Assembly (NCBI RefSeq): GCF_026339875.1
Contig: NZ_JAPEPZ010000001.1
Coordinates: forward strand, 6,510,001 to 6,574,000
DNA from: Streptomyces sp. NBC_01571
Lineage (GTDB): Bacteria; Actinomycetota; Actinomycetes; Streptomycetales; Streptomycetaceae
DNA: 64,000 nt
Direction: 5' to 3'
Shown: positions 29,676-38,752 of the stretch, piece by piece
Layout: every line of letters starts with the position of its first letter
Numbering within the stretch: the stretch's first letter is position 1
Translations under genes and position numbers: made by a program
Notes under the pieces: generated by a model
Seen by the model: only the letters and a program-made list of their open reading frames with translations
Told to the model about the DNA's origin: nothing
The model's database searches: none

Positions 29676-32441
29676 GTGAGCGAGATACCAGCGAAGGCCA
29701 CGGAGTCCGAGGACCCGTCGGACCGCGCGAGGGCTGAGGCCGCGGGCGATTCCGCCATGGCCGCGGCGTCGGACGGCCCGAGCGACGGCGAGTCGGACGA
29801 CGCGACGAACGGTGCGTCAGGCGGCGCCACGGGCGGAGCCGCGGGCGACGCTTCGGCCGGGACACCGGTCCTGGCGACGTCCGGGACGTCCGTCGAGGTG
29901 CCGGTCGAGGCACCCGTCGAACCCCTGGCCGAGGCGGTCGGCGACGTGGTGTGGCAGAGCAGTCCACCCGGCTCCATGTACGACTACATCAAGGTCGCGT
30001 CGTTCTCCATCGGCGCCGACGGACTCGTCGACCAGTGGAGTCTGCGCGCCGAGCAGCTGTTCGGCATATCCGCGGAGCGCGCCGTGGGCATGGACCCCAT
30101 CGAGGCCTTCGTCGCCGCCGACCGGCGCGAGTTCGGGCAGCGCAAGATGGCGGAGATCCTGGACGGCCGCGAGTGGACCGGCGTGGTCCCCTTCCGGATG
30201 CCGCCCTCCGACGCCGGCGACGAGGGCGCCGAGGGCCTCGCCGAGGTCTATGTGATGCCCACCACTACGGAGGACGGTGAGCGGGCCGCCGTATGCATCG
30301 TCGTTGACGTCCGGACCCTGCGCCGGATCGAGACGGACCTCGCCGCTTCGCAGGCGATTTTCGGTCAATCTCCGTTCGGCTTCCTCCTGATCGACACGGA
30401 TCTCCGGGTCCGTCGCGCCAACCAGCGCTTCGCGTCGGTGTTCGGCGGCGACGTCGACGGCCACCGAGGCCGCACGGTCCACGACTATCTGCCGCGCTCC
30501 GAGGCCGAGCGCGTCGCCGCGACACTGCGGCGGGTCCTGGAGACCGGCGACTCCATCACGGACATGCACGTCGCCGGGTTCGTGCCCGGCTCCGAGGAAC
30601 GCCGTCACTGGTCGGTCAACCTCTACCGCGTCCACAGCGGCAGCGGCCGCCCCATCGGCATCGCCTGGCTCGGAACCGACATCACCAGCCGTCGTGCCGC
30701 GGCGCGTGAAGCGGCCGCCGCGCGCCGCAACCTCGCCCTTCTGAACGAGGCCGGCGCCCGCATCGGCAACTCCCTCGACCTGGAGACCACCGCCCGCGAG
30801 CTGCTGGACGTCGTGGTGCCCGGCTTCTGCGACCTCGCGACCGTCGACCTCTACCAGGGCCTGCTGGCCGGCGAGGAGACGCCACCCGGGTTCGCCGACG
30901 GCAGCGCGGAGCTGCGCCGGGTCGCCTTCGCCAGCGCCGTCTCCGACGCGCCGTTCGTCGGCGGACCCGCCCCGGTCGCCGTCGGCGCCGTCCACCACTT
31001 CCCGTTCAACTCGCCCTGCGCGGACGCCCTGCGCACCGCCCGCCCCCAGCACGTCCCCGCCGAGGAGGGTGGGCTCATCCAGTCCACGCTCGCCGTGCCG
31101 ATGGTCGCGCACGACACCGTCGTGGGACTCGCGCAGTTCTCCCGCACGAAGGGCAGCGAGCCGTTCGGCGACCGCGACCGCTCCCTCGCGGTGGAGCTCG
31201 CGGCACGCGCCGCGGTCTGCATCGACAACGCCCGCCTGTACCGCCGCGAGCACGAACGCGCCCTGATCCTGCAGCGCTCCCTGCTGCCGCCGGGCGACCC
31301 GGAGGCCTCCGGCCTCGACATCGCCTGCCGCTATCTGCCCGGCAACGCGGCCACCGAGGTCGGCGGCGACTGGTTCGACGTCATCGAACTCCCCGGTCAC
31401 CGCACGGCGCTGGTGGTCGGCGACGTCATGGGCCGCGGGCTGCGCGCCGCCGTGGCGATGGGTGAACTCCGCACGGCCGTAAGGACCTTGGCGCTCCTCG
31501 ACCTCGAACCTGCCGAGGTACTGTCGGCGTTGGACGAGATCGCTCGTGGCCTGGGCACACCCGGCGGCGTCCAGCAGGCGACCCGCGCGGCCCGCCAGCC
31601 CCGCGACGCGGACCTCTCCGAGGTGTATCTCGCGACCTGCGTGTACGCGGTCTACGACTCCGTGACCCGCAGGATCACCTTCGCCAACGCGGGCCATCTG
31701 CCGCCCGTCCTGGTGGAGCCCGGCGAGAGCGCGCTGATGCTCGACGTGCCGCCGGGCATGCCGCTGGGTGTGGGTGGCGAGCCCTTCGAGGAGGTCGAGG
31801 TCGAACTACCCGAAGGTGCTCTTCTCGCGCTCTACACGGATGGACTGGTCGAATCGCGCGACCATCCCCTCGACGAGGGCCTGCAGGCCTTCGTCGGAGC
31901 GCTGACCGATCCCTCGCGCCCCCTGGAGGACGTCTGCGACCACGTCCTCAACACCCTCGACACCCACCACGGTGAGGACGACATCGCACTGCTGATGGCG
32001 CGCGTCCAGGGGCTGCCCGCCGATTCCGTCGGCGACTGGACCCTGCCGCGTGAGCCGCGCAGCGTGGGCCGGGCCCGCGAGTACGCCCGTACCCAGCTCA
32101 CCGCCTGGGACCTGGAGCCGCTCGTCGACACCGCCGAGTTGCTGGTCAGCGAGCTGGTGACGAACGCCCTGCGCTACGGCGAGGGCGAGATCCGGCTGCG
32201 GCTGCTGCTCGACCGGACACTCGTGTGCGAGGTCTGGGACGCGGGCCTCGTGCAGCCGCGCCGCCGCCGCGCCCGGGACACGGACGAGGGCGGCCGGGGC
32301 CTTCAACTCGTCGGCCTGCTCTCCGCCGCGTGGGGCTCACGGCGCACGCCACGGGGCAAGACGGTCTGGTTCGAACTGCCCCTCCCCGACGCCGGGACGA
32401 CGCTCACGGATCCGGCGGAGGCGTTGCTGAGCCTGTTCTGA
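29676..32441 (+). CDS. PAS-PAS-GAF-PP2C phosphatase with ATPase domain (SpoIIE-type)
   Basis: 921 residues from GTG 29676, which has GGAGGGG upstream; an ATG at 29535 would add 47 residues of doubtful coding quality. Order: a Ser/Gly/Ala-rich head (1-100), a first PAS-like domain (about 105-220), a second PAS (about 228-340, FGQSPFGFLLIDTDLRVRRA), GAF (about 365-530), PP2C/SpoIIE phosphatase with GGDWFD (about 566), GDVMGRG (about 582), YTDGLVE (about 720) and EDDIALL, then an RsbW-like ATPase with ELLVSELVTNALRYG (about 820) and DEGGRGLQLV (about 869). It likely senses several signals and adjusts phosphorylation of an anti-anti-sigma protein. Its 3' end overlaps the convergent gene by 38 bp. 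Confidence 0.9.
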   Translation: MSEIPAKATESEDPSDRARAEAAGDSAMAAASDGPSDGESDDATNGASGGATGGAAGDASAGTPVLATSGTSVEVPVEAPVEPLAEAVGDVVWQSSPPGSMYDYIKVASFSIGADGLVDQWSLRAEQLFGISAERAVGMDPIEAFVAADRREFGQRKMAEILDGREWTGVVPFRMPPSDAGDEGAEGLAEVYVMPTTTEDGERAAVCIVVDVRTLRRIETDLAASQAIFGQSPFGFLLIDTDLRVRRANQRFASVFGGDVDGHRGRTVHDYLPRSEAERVAATLRRVLETGDSITDMHVAGFVPGSEERRHWSVNLYRVHSGSGRPIGIAWLGTDITSRRAAAREAAAARRNLALLNEAGARIGNSLDLETTARELLDVVVPGFCDLATVDLYQGLLAGEETPPGFADGSAELRRVAFASAVSDAPFVGGPAPVAVGAVHHFPFNSPCADALRTARPQHVPAEEGGLIQSTLAVPMVAHDTVVGLAQFSRTKGSEPFGDRDRSLAVELAARAAVCIDNARLYRREHERALILQRSLLPPGDPEASGLDIACRYLPGNAATEVGGDWFDVIELPGHRTALVVGDVMGRGLRAAVAMGELRTAVRTLALLDLEPAEVLSALDEIARGLGTPGGVQQATRAARQPRDADLSEVYLATCVYAVYDSVTRRITFANAGHLPPVLVEPGESALMLDVPPGMPLGVGGEPFEEVEVELPEGALLALYTDGLVESRDHPLDEGLQAFVGALTDPSRPLEDVCDHVLNTLDTHHGEDDIALLMARVQGLPADSVGDWTLPREPRSVGRAREYARTQLTAWDLEPLVDTAELLVSELVTNALRYGEGEIRLRLLLDRTLVCEVWDAGLVQPRRRRARDTDEGGRGLQLVGLLSAAWGSRRTPRGKTVWFELPLPDAGTTLTDPAEALLSLF

Positions 32442-34221
32442 CCGGTGCGGGTGCGGACACCGCCCGGCGGTAGCGCGTGCGCGGGCCACCGAAGCTCGCG
32501 ACGCCACCGGAAGCGACGCCGCTGGGAGCGGCACCACCAGTAGTGGCACTGCGGGTAGCAGCGTCACCGGTAGCAACGCCGCCGGAAGCACCACCACCGA
32601 GAGGGCCACCGCCGGTAGCAACGCCGCTGGCCGTGTCACCTCTGGCCGTGTCACCTCTGGCCGTGTCGCCGTCCGGGACCGAGTTCCCGTCCGGGACCGT
32701 GTCCCCGCGCAGGATCCCGCCGAGCACGGCGCCGCGGACTCCGTCGCCCTCCGGTCCGGCGTACGGATTGCCGTACGTCCGTACGTCCTGCTCCGCGAGC
32801 TGCCGGGCCTCCCGGGCGAGCGCGTCGGCCCGCTGGACGTCGGGGAAGGTGAGGGGCGAGCGCGCGAGATGGCGTTGCGCCTCCGCCAGCCGGGTCCGGG
32901 CCTCGGGGCCCACCACCGCCCGGTGCGTCGCGACGAAGTCGTCCGCCGCCGTGACGGCGCTGCCGGCCACCGGACACGCGTCGTCGAGCAGGACCCCGTC
33001 GCGTTCCTCGTCCCGGCCGAGGGCAGGGATGCCGGCCAGGGCCGCGGCCGCCCGGACCGACCGGCGCAGGGCGTCGAGGGGGTCGTGCGGGCCGCTCGCC
33101 ATCTCCCGGCGCACGTCCGCGACGACCGAGCGGGTGTGCGCGACGCGACCGGACAGCGCCCCGCCGACCGCGCCGGCCGGAACCGCGCGGGCCCGTTCGA
33201 GGTCGGCGTCGGCGCCGGCCAGCGCGGCGGGCAACCGGTCGGCCGCGGTGTCGAGTTCGGCGGCCAGCCGGTCGACGCCGGTCAGCAGGACGTCCGCCTG
33301 CCCGATGGCGCCCTCGGCGGCCCGCAGATACGCCGTGGCCCGCGCGGACTCGTTCCGGTCGAGCGACTGCCGGGCCCGGTTGAGGTGGGTCGTGGCGAAC
33401 ACGAGCCTGTCCTTGGCCTGTTCGACGTGTCCGGCGGCGGGCAGGGAGGCGGACGGCGCATACCGCTCGTGCAGGCCCGCCAGCGTCGCCTGCGCGGCGG
33501 GCGCGCGGTGGGCGAGTTCCCGGAAGCGGGCCTCCGCCGACTCCAGCGCGGCGGGCGTGGAGCGTTCCAAGGCGCGCAGCAGGTCGAACCCGGCGGCCTC
33601 CGCGTCCAGCCGCCGCCCCGCCTCCGCGCAGCGGGCGCGGATCTCCTCCAGGGTCCGCCGCCGGACCTCCTCGTCGTCCGGCGCGGTGTCGTCCAGCCGC
33701 TGCCGCAGCCGGAAGGCCACCATCAGCTCGGATCGCGCGAACGCCACCGCCTCCGCGTAGGCTCCGACCGCCTCCCGGCCGAACAGGGCCGCCGCGGAGC
33801 CGAGTTCCTCGGCACTGGTGCGCACGCAGTCGTCGGCCACGACGAGCGACTGCCGGGCGAGCCGGTCGAGTTCGGCGAGCGGCACGGTTCCCGGGACGGC
33901 CTTGCCCGGGGTCGTACGGGTCCGCGCGCGCCGTATTCGTCGGACGGAGGCGTACGCGGCCAGCGAGCCCGCGACGACCACCGCGACGACGGGCAGCACC
34001 AGATCGTCGGCGGACGTACCGCCCTGCCCGGGCGCCGCCGACACCTCCTCGACGACCGCGCCCTTCCCCGTCCGCTCCGGGGGATCCCCGGCGAACGGCC
34101 GGGTGACGGGCAGCAGCAGCCACCCCAGCGCCATCAGCCCCCCGAGCACGGCATGCGCCACCCGCACGGCTATGGAGGACGTGGCTCGGCGAGACCGGGT
34201 CCGGCTCAGGGGCGACGTCAC
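32404..34221 (-). CDS. Membrane protein with coiled-coil region like TPM proteins, TPM domain absent
   Basis: 605 residues from GTG 34221. One hydrophobic segment near the N-terminus (VAHAVLGGLMALGWLLLPV, about 21-40) and a second at about 75-95 (LVLPVVAVVVAGSLAAYASV) frame only some 35 residues. A long Ala/Arg/Glu-rich helical region follows (TVPLAELDRLARQSLVVADD, YAPSASLPAAGHVEQAKDRL, NPYAG). As I remember them, Streptomyces TPM-domain proteins carry this same helical part behind a signal peptide, a TPM domain and a membrane helix; here no TPM-sized domain fits. The last 80 residues are repetitive Gly/Asp/Thr/Ala. The frame stays open far upstream, antisense to the next gene. Confidence 0.72.
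   Translation of the reverse strand: MTSPLSRTRSRRATSSIAVRVAHAVLGGLMALGWLLLPVTRPFAGDPPERTGKGAVVEEVSAAPGQGGTSADDLVLPVVAVVVAGSLAAYASVRRIRRARTRTTPGKAVPGTVPLAELDRLARQSLVVADDCVRTSAEELGSAAALFGREAVGAYAEAVAFARSELMVAFRLRQRLDDTAPDDEEVRRRTLEEIRARCAEAGRRLDAEAAGFDLLRALERSTPAALESAEARFRELAHRAPAAQATLAGLHERYAPSASLPAAGHVEQAKDRLVFATTHLNRARQSLDRNESARATAYLRAAEGAIGQADVLLTGVDRLAAELDTAADRLPAALAGADADLERARAVPAGAVGGALSGRVAHTRSVVADVRREMASGPHDPLDALRRSVRAAAALAGIPALGRDEERDGVLLDDACPVAGSAVTAADDFVATHRAVVGPEARTRLAEAQRHLARSPLTFPDVQRADALAREARQLAEQDVRTYGNPYAGPEGDGVRGAVLGGILRGDTVPDGNSVPDGDTARGDTARGDTASGVATGGGPLGGGASGGVATGDAATRSATTGGAAPSGVASGGVASFGGPRTRYRRAVSAPAPVRTGSATPPPDP
32627..32671. repeat. 15-bp in-frame tandem repeat
   Basis: CTGGCCGTGTCACCT occurs twice and then once with one change (32627-32641, 32642-32656, 32657-32671) inside the 3' part of the minus-strand gene, coding ARGDT units. 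Confidence 0.85.
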
Positions 34222-34326
34222 ATTTGGGAGCGTATGGCCGCTCGCCCGCGGGCGCGACCGGGGTGCGCCGAGCCGGGCGCACCTAAGGTACGGGGGATAC
34301 AGGGGCATACGGAGGGGGCGCAGGGG

Positions 34327-35628
34327 ATGGGCGCGGGGCGGACGGAACCGGGGACGGGGCGGGGCGAGGAACCGGGCACGGAGGGCGGACCGGCACCGGC
34401 AGTGGCACCACCCGAGCCGGACATACGAACGGGAGCGCCGGACGCGTCGGCCGGAGCGCTGGACGCGTCGAGCGGAGGGCCGGACTCGACCGGAGGGCCG
34501 GACACGTCGGCCGGAGGGCCGGACGCGTCGACCGAAAAGCCGGACCCGCGGACGGCTTCCGCGCCCACCTCCACTCGCCGCGCCGCGACCCCGCTCCAGC
34601 GCCTGGCCGGTGTCTGGCGGCGGCCCGCTCTGCGATGGCCCCGGCGCATCGCGTCGGCGCTCGTCCTCGTCCTGCTGCTCCCGCCGCTCGCCGCGGGCAT
34701 CGCCCTGCGCGTCAACTACGGCGGAGACCCGGCCGCCGGTACGTACACGAGGCACCGCGACGCCCTGTGGATGGGCCACGCCTGGGTCGACGGCCGGAAG
34801 AAGGACGCGGACGTCAGGGCGCTGGCGGCGCGGCTGCGCACGACCGGCGTCCGGGACCTGTACGTGCACGCGGGCCCCCTGGAGCACGACGGGACGCTGC
34901 CCGCGTCCGCGTACCCGAAGGCGCGCTGGCTCATCGGGGCGATCCACCGGGAGCTGCCGGGCGTCCGCGTCCAGGCCTGGCTGGGCGACGAACTCGCGAC
35001 CGAGGGCCCGGTCGGACTGCGCCTGGAACGCGCCGCGACCCGGGCCGCCGTGGTCCGCTCGGCCGGGCAGGTCCTCGACGCGGGATTCGCCGGCGCGCAC
35101 TTCGATCTGGAACCGCTGCACTCCGGCGACGCCGGCTATCTCTCCCTCCTCGGCGACCTGCGCCGCGTCACCCGCGTCCACGGCGCCCTGCTCTCCGTCG
35201 CCGCCCACCAGATCGACCCGCTGCCGTCGCTGCACTCCCTCTGGGGCACCGTCACGGGACACCCCAAGTGGTGGTCCCAGGAGTTCTTCGGCCAGGTCGC
35301 CCGCCGGGTCGACCAGATCGCCGTGATGTCCTACGACACGGCGCTGCCGCTGGAGAGCCTGTACGGCGGCTACGTCGCCCAGCAGACCTCGCTCGCTCTG
35401 GAAGTCACCCCGGCGAAGACCGACCTGCTGATGGGCATGCCCTTCTACTACGAGGACAACATGGACCATCACGGCTCCGCCGAGACCGTCGCGGCGGCCG
35501 TCCGGGGCGCCCGCCTCGGCCTCTCCCGCACCGACCGCACCCGCGAGAACTTCGGCGTCGCCGCGTACGTGGACTTCGCCGCCCGCGAGAAGGACTGGAC
35601 GGCGTACGAGCGGGGCTGGGTCCGATGA
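34327..35628 (+). CDS. GH18-like TIM-barrel protein with N-terminal membrane anchor
   Basis: 433 residues. Residues 1-95 are low-complexity (repeats around GGPDTSAGGPDAST); a membrane helix lies at about 103-125 (ASALVLVLLLPPLAAGIAL). The outer domain resembles a GH18-type barrel: VRDLYVHAGPL, QVLDAGFAGAHFDLEPL with DLE as in DxxDxDxE, IAVMSYDTALPLESLYGG and LLMGMPFYYEDN. The first two Asp of DxxDxDxE are not at their usual spacing, so catalysis is uncertain. GGAGGGGG precedes ATG 34327. Divergent from the coiled-coil membrane gene with 105 bp between. Confidence 0.65.
   Translation: MGAGRTEPGTGRGEEPGTEGGPAPAVAPPEPDIRTGAPDASAGALDASSGGPDSTGGPDTSAGGPDASTEKPDPRTASAPTSTRRAATPLQRLAGVWRRPALRWPRRIASALVLVLLLPPLAAGIALRVNYGGDPAAGTYTRHRDALWMGHAWVDGRKKDADVRALAARLRTTGVRDLYVHAGPLEHDGTLPASAYPKARWLIGAIHRELPGVRVQAWLGDELATEGPVGLRLERAATRAAVVRSAGQVLDAGFAGAHFDLEPLHSGDAGYLSLLGDLRRVTRVHGALLSVAAHQIDPLPSLHSLWGTVTGHPKWWSQEFFGQVARRVDQIAVMSYDTALPLESLYGGYVAQQTSLALEVTPAKTDLLMGMPFYYEDNMDHHGSAETVAAAVRGARLGLSRTDRTRENFGVAAYVDFAAREKDWTAYERGWVR
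34432..34540 (+). repeat. Degenerate in-frame repeats coding a Gly/Pro/Asp/Ser linker
   Basis: Units of 24-30 bp based on GGAGGGCCGGACNCGTCG recur, coding GGPD(A/T)S groups in the intracellular head of the GH18-like protein. Confidence 0.65.
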
Positions 35629-35749
35629 CCGACGGCGGACCTCGAACCGGGAGTCCGGTCAGCAGGCGGTCAAGTGCCTGGAGGTCCGGGACCCCCGCGT
35701 GCCATGATCGGAACGCGTGCCGGATGCGTACGCCAGGGGGACGGAACCG

Positions 35750-36061
35750 ATGGACATGACGTGGGTGACGGTGGGCGTGCTCGTCCTGGGCGCCCTGGCG
35801 GGAGCCGGAATCGTGGCGATCACGACGGGCCGGCTGCCGCCGCTCGGCCGCGACCGAGTCCTCCGGCCGCGGCTGTGGGGGTACGGAGCACTGGTGAGCG
35901 CCGTCGGCCTCGGTGTGTTCTTGTTCCTCGGTCCGTTCCACGGGCCCGACCTCCGCATGGCGCCCTACGCCCTGTCCGGCACGGCCGTGTTCCTGGTGGG
36001 CTCGGCGCTCCAGATGGCGGCCCGCCGCCCGGGCCGTCCCGCTACGCCTCCCGCCTCCTGA
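35750..36061 (+). CDS. Small two- or three-helix membrane protein
   Basis: 103 residues from ATG 35750 (GGGGG upstream; GTG 35717 is an alternative). Helices at about 4-24 (WVTVGVLVLGALAGAGIVAI), 45-63 (YGALVSAVGLGVFLFLGPF) and 75-90 (ALSGTAVFLVGSALQM). No family recognised. Its last 20 bp overlap the end of the convergent sdhB. Confidence 0.7.
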   Translation: MDMTWVTVGVLVLGALAGAGIVAITTGRLPPLGRDRVLRPRLWGYGALVSAVGLGVFLFLGPFHGPDLRMAPYALSGTAVFLVGSALQMAARRPGRPATPPAS

Positions 36062-36812
36062 TCTTCGAGCCCAGCCACACCAGCGGGTCGTACTTGCGGT
36101 CGACCGCCCGTTCCTTCAGGGGGATCAGGGCGTTGTCCGTGATTCTGATGCCCTCGGGGCAGACCTCCGTGCAGCATTTGGTGATGTTGCAGTAGCCGAG
36201 GCCGTGTTCGTCCTGGGCGGTGCGTTTGCGGTCCAGGCCGGTGTCGGCCGCGGCGTCCAGCGGGTGCATGTCGAGCTCCGCCACCCGCATCAGGAAGCGC
36301 GGCCCCGCGAACGCCGGTTTGTTCTCCTCGTGGTCCCGCACGACATGGCAGGTGTCCTGGCACAGGAAGCACTCGATGCACTTGCGGAACTCCTGCGAAC
36401 GGTCCACGTCCTCCTGCTGCATCCGGTACTCGCCGGGGGCCAGCCCGGCGGGTGGCACGAAGGCGGGCACCTCCCGCGCCTTCGCGTAGTTGAAGCCGAC
36501 GTCCGTGACGAGATCCCGGACGACGGGGAAGGCGCGCAGTGGCGTGACGGTGATCGTCTCCTCCCGGGTGAACACCGACATCCGGGTCATGCACATCAGC
36601 CGGGGGCGTCCGTTGATCTCCGCCGAGCACGAACCGCACTTGCCCGCCTTGCAGTTCCAGCGGACGGCCAGGTCGGGGACCTGGGTCGCCTGGAGGCGGT
36701 GGATGATGTCGAGCACCACCTCACCGTCGTTGACGTCGACCGCGAAGTCCTCCAGGCCGCCGCCCTTCACGTCCCCGCGCCACACCTTGAAGCGGGCCTC
36801 GTAGCTGCTCAC
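36042..36812 (-). CDS. sdhB: Succinate dehydrogenase iron-sulfur subunit
   Basis: 256 residues. The plant-type [2Fe-2S] ligands lie in RWNCKAGKCGSCSAEI with a distal Cys in RLMCMTRM; the ferredoxin-like half has FRKCIECFLCQDTCH and NITKCCTEVCPEGI for the [4Fe-4S] and [3Fe-4S] clusters. It passes electrons from SdhA to the membrane anchor. The GTG start at 36812 overlaps the sdhA stop by 4 bp (GTGA), which fixes the start. Confidence 0.96.
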   Translation of the reverse strand: MSSYEARFKVWRGDVKGGGLEDFAVDVNDGEVVLDIIHRLQATQVPDLAVRWNCKAGKCGSCSAEINGRPRLMCMTRMSVFTREETITVTPLRAFPVVRDLVTDVGFNYAKAREVPAFVPPAGLAPGEYRMQQEDVDRSQEFRKCIECFLCQDTCHVVRDHEENKPAFAGPRFLMRVAELDMHPLDAAADTGLDRKRTAQDEHGLGYCNITKCCTEVCPEGIRITDNALIPLKERAVDRKYDPLVWLGSKIRRREA

Positions 36813-38752
36813 TCGTAGAGCTCCTCTTCGGCGAGGTACTTGACCAGCTCCTCCTTCTCGAAGAGGGCGAGCAGGTCGGGGCGGATGGGCTCGGTGTTCT
36901 CGCGGGTGAGGTCGATCTGGCCGCGCACCGGGTCGGTGGCCGCCAGTCCGCCGGTGGGATCCGTCAGCCGGCACAGCAGGTTGACGCGGCGCCAGACCCG
37001 TTCCATCACCGGATGGTCCTCGCGGGTGTGACCGCCGCGGGACTCCGTGCGCTCCAGGGCGGCACGGGCCACGCATTCGCTGACCAGCAGCATGTTGCGC
37101 AGGTCGAGGGAGAGATGCCAGCCGGGGTTGAACTGCCGGTGCCCCTCGACGCCCGCCCGGCGGGCCCGTACCCGCAGGTCCGCGAGCTTCTCCAGGGCCT
37201 GTTCCACCTCGGCCTCGCGCCGGATGATGCCGACCAGGTCGTTCATGGCCTGCTGGAGTTCCTGGTGCAGGGTGTACGGGTTCTCCGGCGGCCGGCCGTT
37301 CTCCTCGCCGGGTACCGGGCCCTCCGCGGAGAAGGGCCGCAGCGCCTCCGCGGCAGCCGTGTCGACCTGGACGTCGTCGACGGGCGGGCGGTCCCCGGCC
37401 AGGCCGGCGGCGTACTCGGCGGCGTGCAGTCCCGCCCGCCGTCCGAACACCAGGAGGTCGGAGAGGGAGTTGCCGCCGAGCCGGTTGGAGCCGTGCATAC
37501 CGCCCGCGACCTCGCCGGCCGCGAACAGACCCGGGACGCCACGGGCCGCCGCCGACTCCGAGTCGACCGCGATGCCGCCCATGACGTAGTGGCAGGTGGG
37601 CCCGACCTCCATCGCCTCGGCCGTGATGTCGACGTCCGCCAGCTCCTTGAACTGGTGGTACATGGACGGCAGTCGGCGCCGGATGACGTCGGCGGGCATG
37701 CGTGTCGACACGTCCAGGAAGACGCCGCCGTGCGGCGATCCGCGGCCGGCCTTCACCTCGGAGTTGATGGCGCGCGCGACCTCGTCACGGGGCAGCAGCT
37801 CGGGAGGACGCCGGTTGTGGTCCGGGTCCTCGTACCAGCGGTCGCCCTCTTCCTCGGACTGCGCGTACTTCTCCTTGAAGACGTCCGGGATGTAGTCGAA
37901 CATGAACCGCTTGCCGTCGGAGTTGCGCAGCACGCCGCCGTCGCCGCGGACGGACTCGGTGACCAGGATGCCCTTCACCGATGGGGGCCAGACCATGCCC
38001 GTCGGGTGGAACTGCACGAACTCCATGTTGAGCAGCGGGGCGCCCGCCAGCAGCGCGAGCGCGTGGCCGTCGCCGGTGTACTCCCACGAGTTGGACGTCA
38101 CCTTGAAGGACTTGCCGATGCCGCCGGTGGCGATGACGACGGAGGGCGCCTCCAGGACGAAGAAGCGTCCGGACTCGCGCTCGTAGCAGAAGACCCCCGA
38201 GACGCGGTTGCCGTCCTTGAGGACCCGGGTGACGGTGTACTCCTGATAGACCTTCAGGCGGCTCTCGTAGTCGCCCGTCTCCCTCATGTCCTCCTGCTGG
38301 AGTGAGACGATCTTCTGCTGGAGGGTGCGGATGAGTTCGAGTCCCGTCCGGTCGCCGACATGGGCGAGCCGCGGGTACTCGTGTCCGCCGAAGTTGCGCT
38401 GGGATATCCGCCCGTCCGCCGTGCGGTCGAAGAGAGCACCCCAGGTCTCCAGCTCCCAGACCCGGTCGGGGGCCTCCGTGGCGTGCAGCTCGGCCATCCG
38501 CCACTGGTTGAGGAACTTGCCGCCCCTCATGGTGTCGCGGAAGTGGACCTGCCAGTTGTCACCGGAGTTGACGTTGCCCATCGCGGCCGCGATGCCGCCC
38601 TCGGCCATCACCGTGTGCGCCTTGCCGAACAGCGACTTGCAGATCACGGCCGTACGGGCGCCGCGCTCGCGTGCCTCGATGGCGGCCCGCAGCCCCGCGC
38701 CGCCGGCGCCGACCACGACGACGTCCCACTCCTGTCGATCGACCACGGACAT
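36809..38752 (-). CDS. sdhA: Succinate dehydrogenase flavoprotein subunit
   Basis: 647 residues. FAD-binding DVVVVGAGGAGLRAAIEA, the flavin-attachment His in KSLFGKAHTVMAEGGIAAA, active-site VQFHPTGMVWPPSVKGILVT and CHYVMGGIAVDSES, and GLFAAGEVAGGMHGSNRLGG. Oxidises succinate to fumarate, feeding the two fumarases encoded elsewhere in the window. The ATG at 38752 overlaps the sdhC stop by 1 bp, so the genes are tightly coupled. The order sdhC-sdhA-sdhB without sdhD is that of the Sdh1 type of mycobacteria. Confidence 0.97.
   Translation of the reverse strand: MSVVDRQEWDVVVVGAGGAGLRAAIEARERGARTAVICKSLFGKAHTVMAEGGIAAAMGNVNSGDNWQVHFRDTMRGGKFLNQWRMAELHATEAPDRVWELETWGALFDRTADGRISQRNFGGHEYPRLAHVGDRTGLELIRTLQQKIVSLQQEDMRETGDYESRLKVYQEYTVTRVLKDGNRVSGVFCYERESGRFFVLEAPSVVIATGGIGKSFKVTSNSWEYTGDGHALALLAGAPLLNMEFVQFHPTGMVWPPSVKGILVTESVRGDGGVLRNSDGKRFMFDYIPDVFKEKYAQSEEEGDRWYEDPDHNRRPPELLPRDEVARAINSEVKAGRGSPHGGVFLDVSTRMPADVIRRRLPSMYHQFKELADVDITAEAMEVGPTCHYVMGGIAVDSESAAARGVPGLFAAGEVAGGMHGSNRLGGNSLSDLLVFGRRAGLHAAEYAAGLAGDRPPVDDVQVDTAAAEALRPFSAEGPVPGEENGRPPENPYTLHQELQQAMNDLVGIIRREAEVEQALEKLADLRVRARRAGVEGHRQFNPGWHLSLDLRNMLLVSECVARAALERTESRGGHTREDHPVMERVWRRVNLLCRLTDPTGGLAATDPVRGQIDLTRENTEPIRPDLLALFEKEELVKYLAEEELYE

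Noticed and set aside
34222..35472. Upstream extension of the minus-strand coiled-coil protein
   Set aside because: The frame stays open but is antisense to the GH18-like gene and has no membrane or family signal; GTG 34221 starts the recognisable protein.
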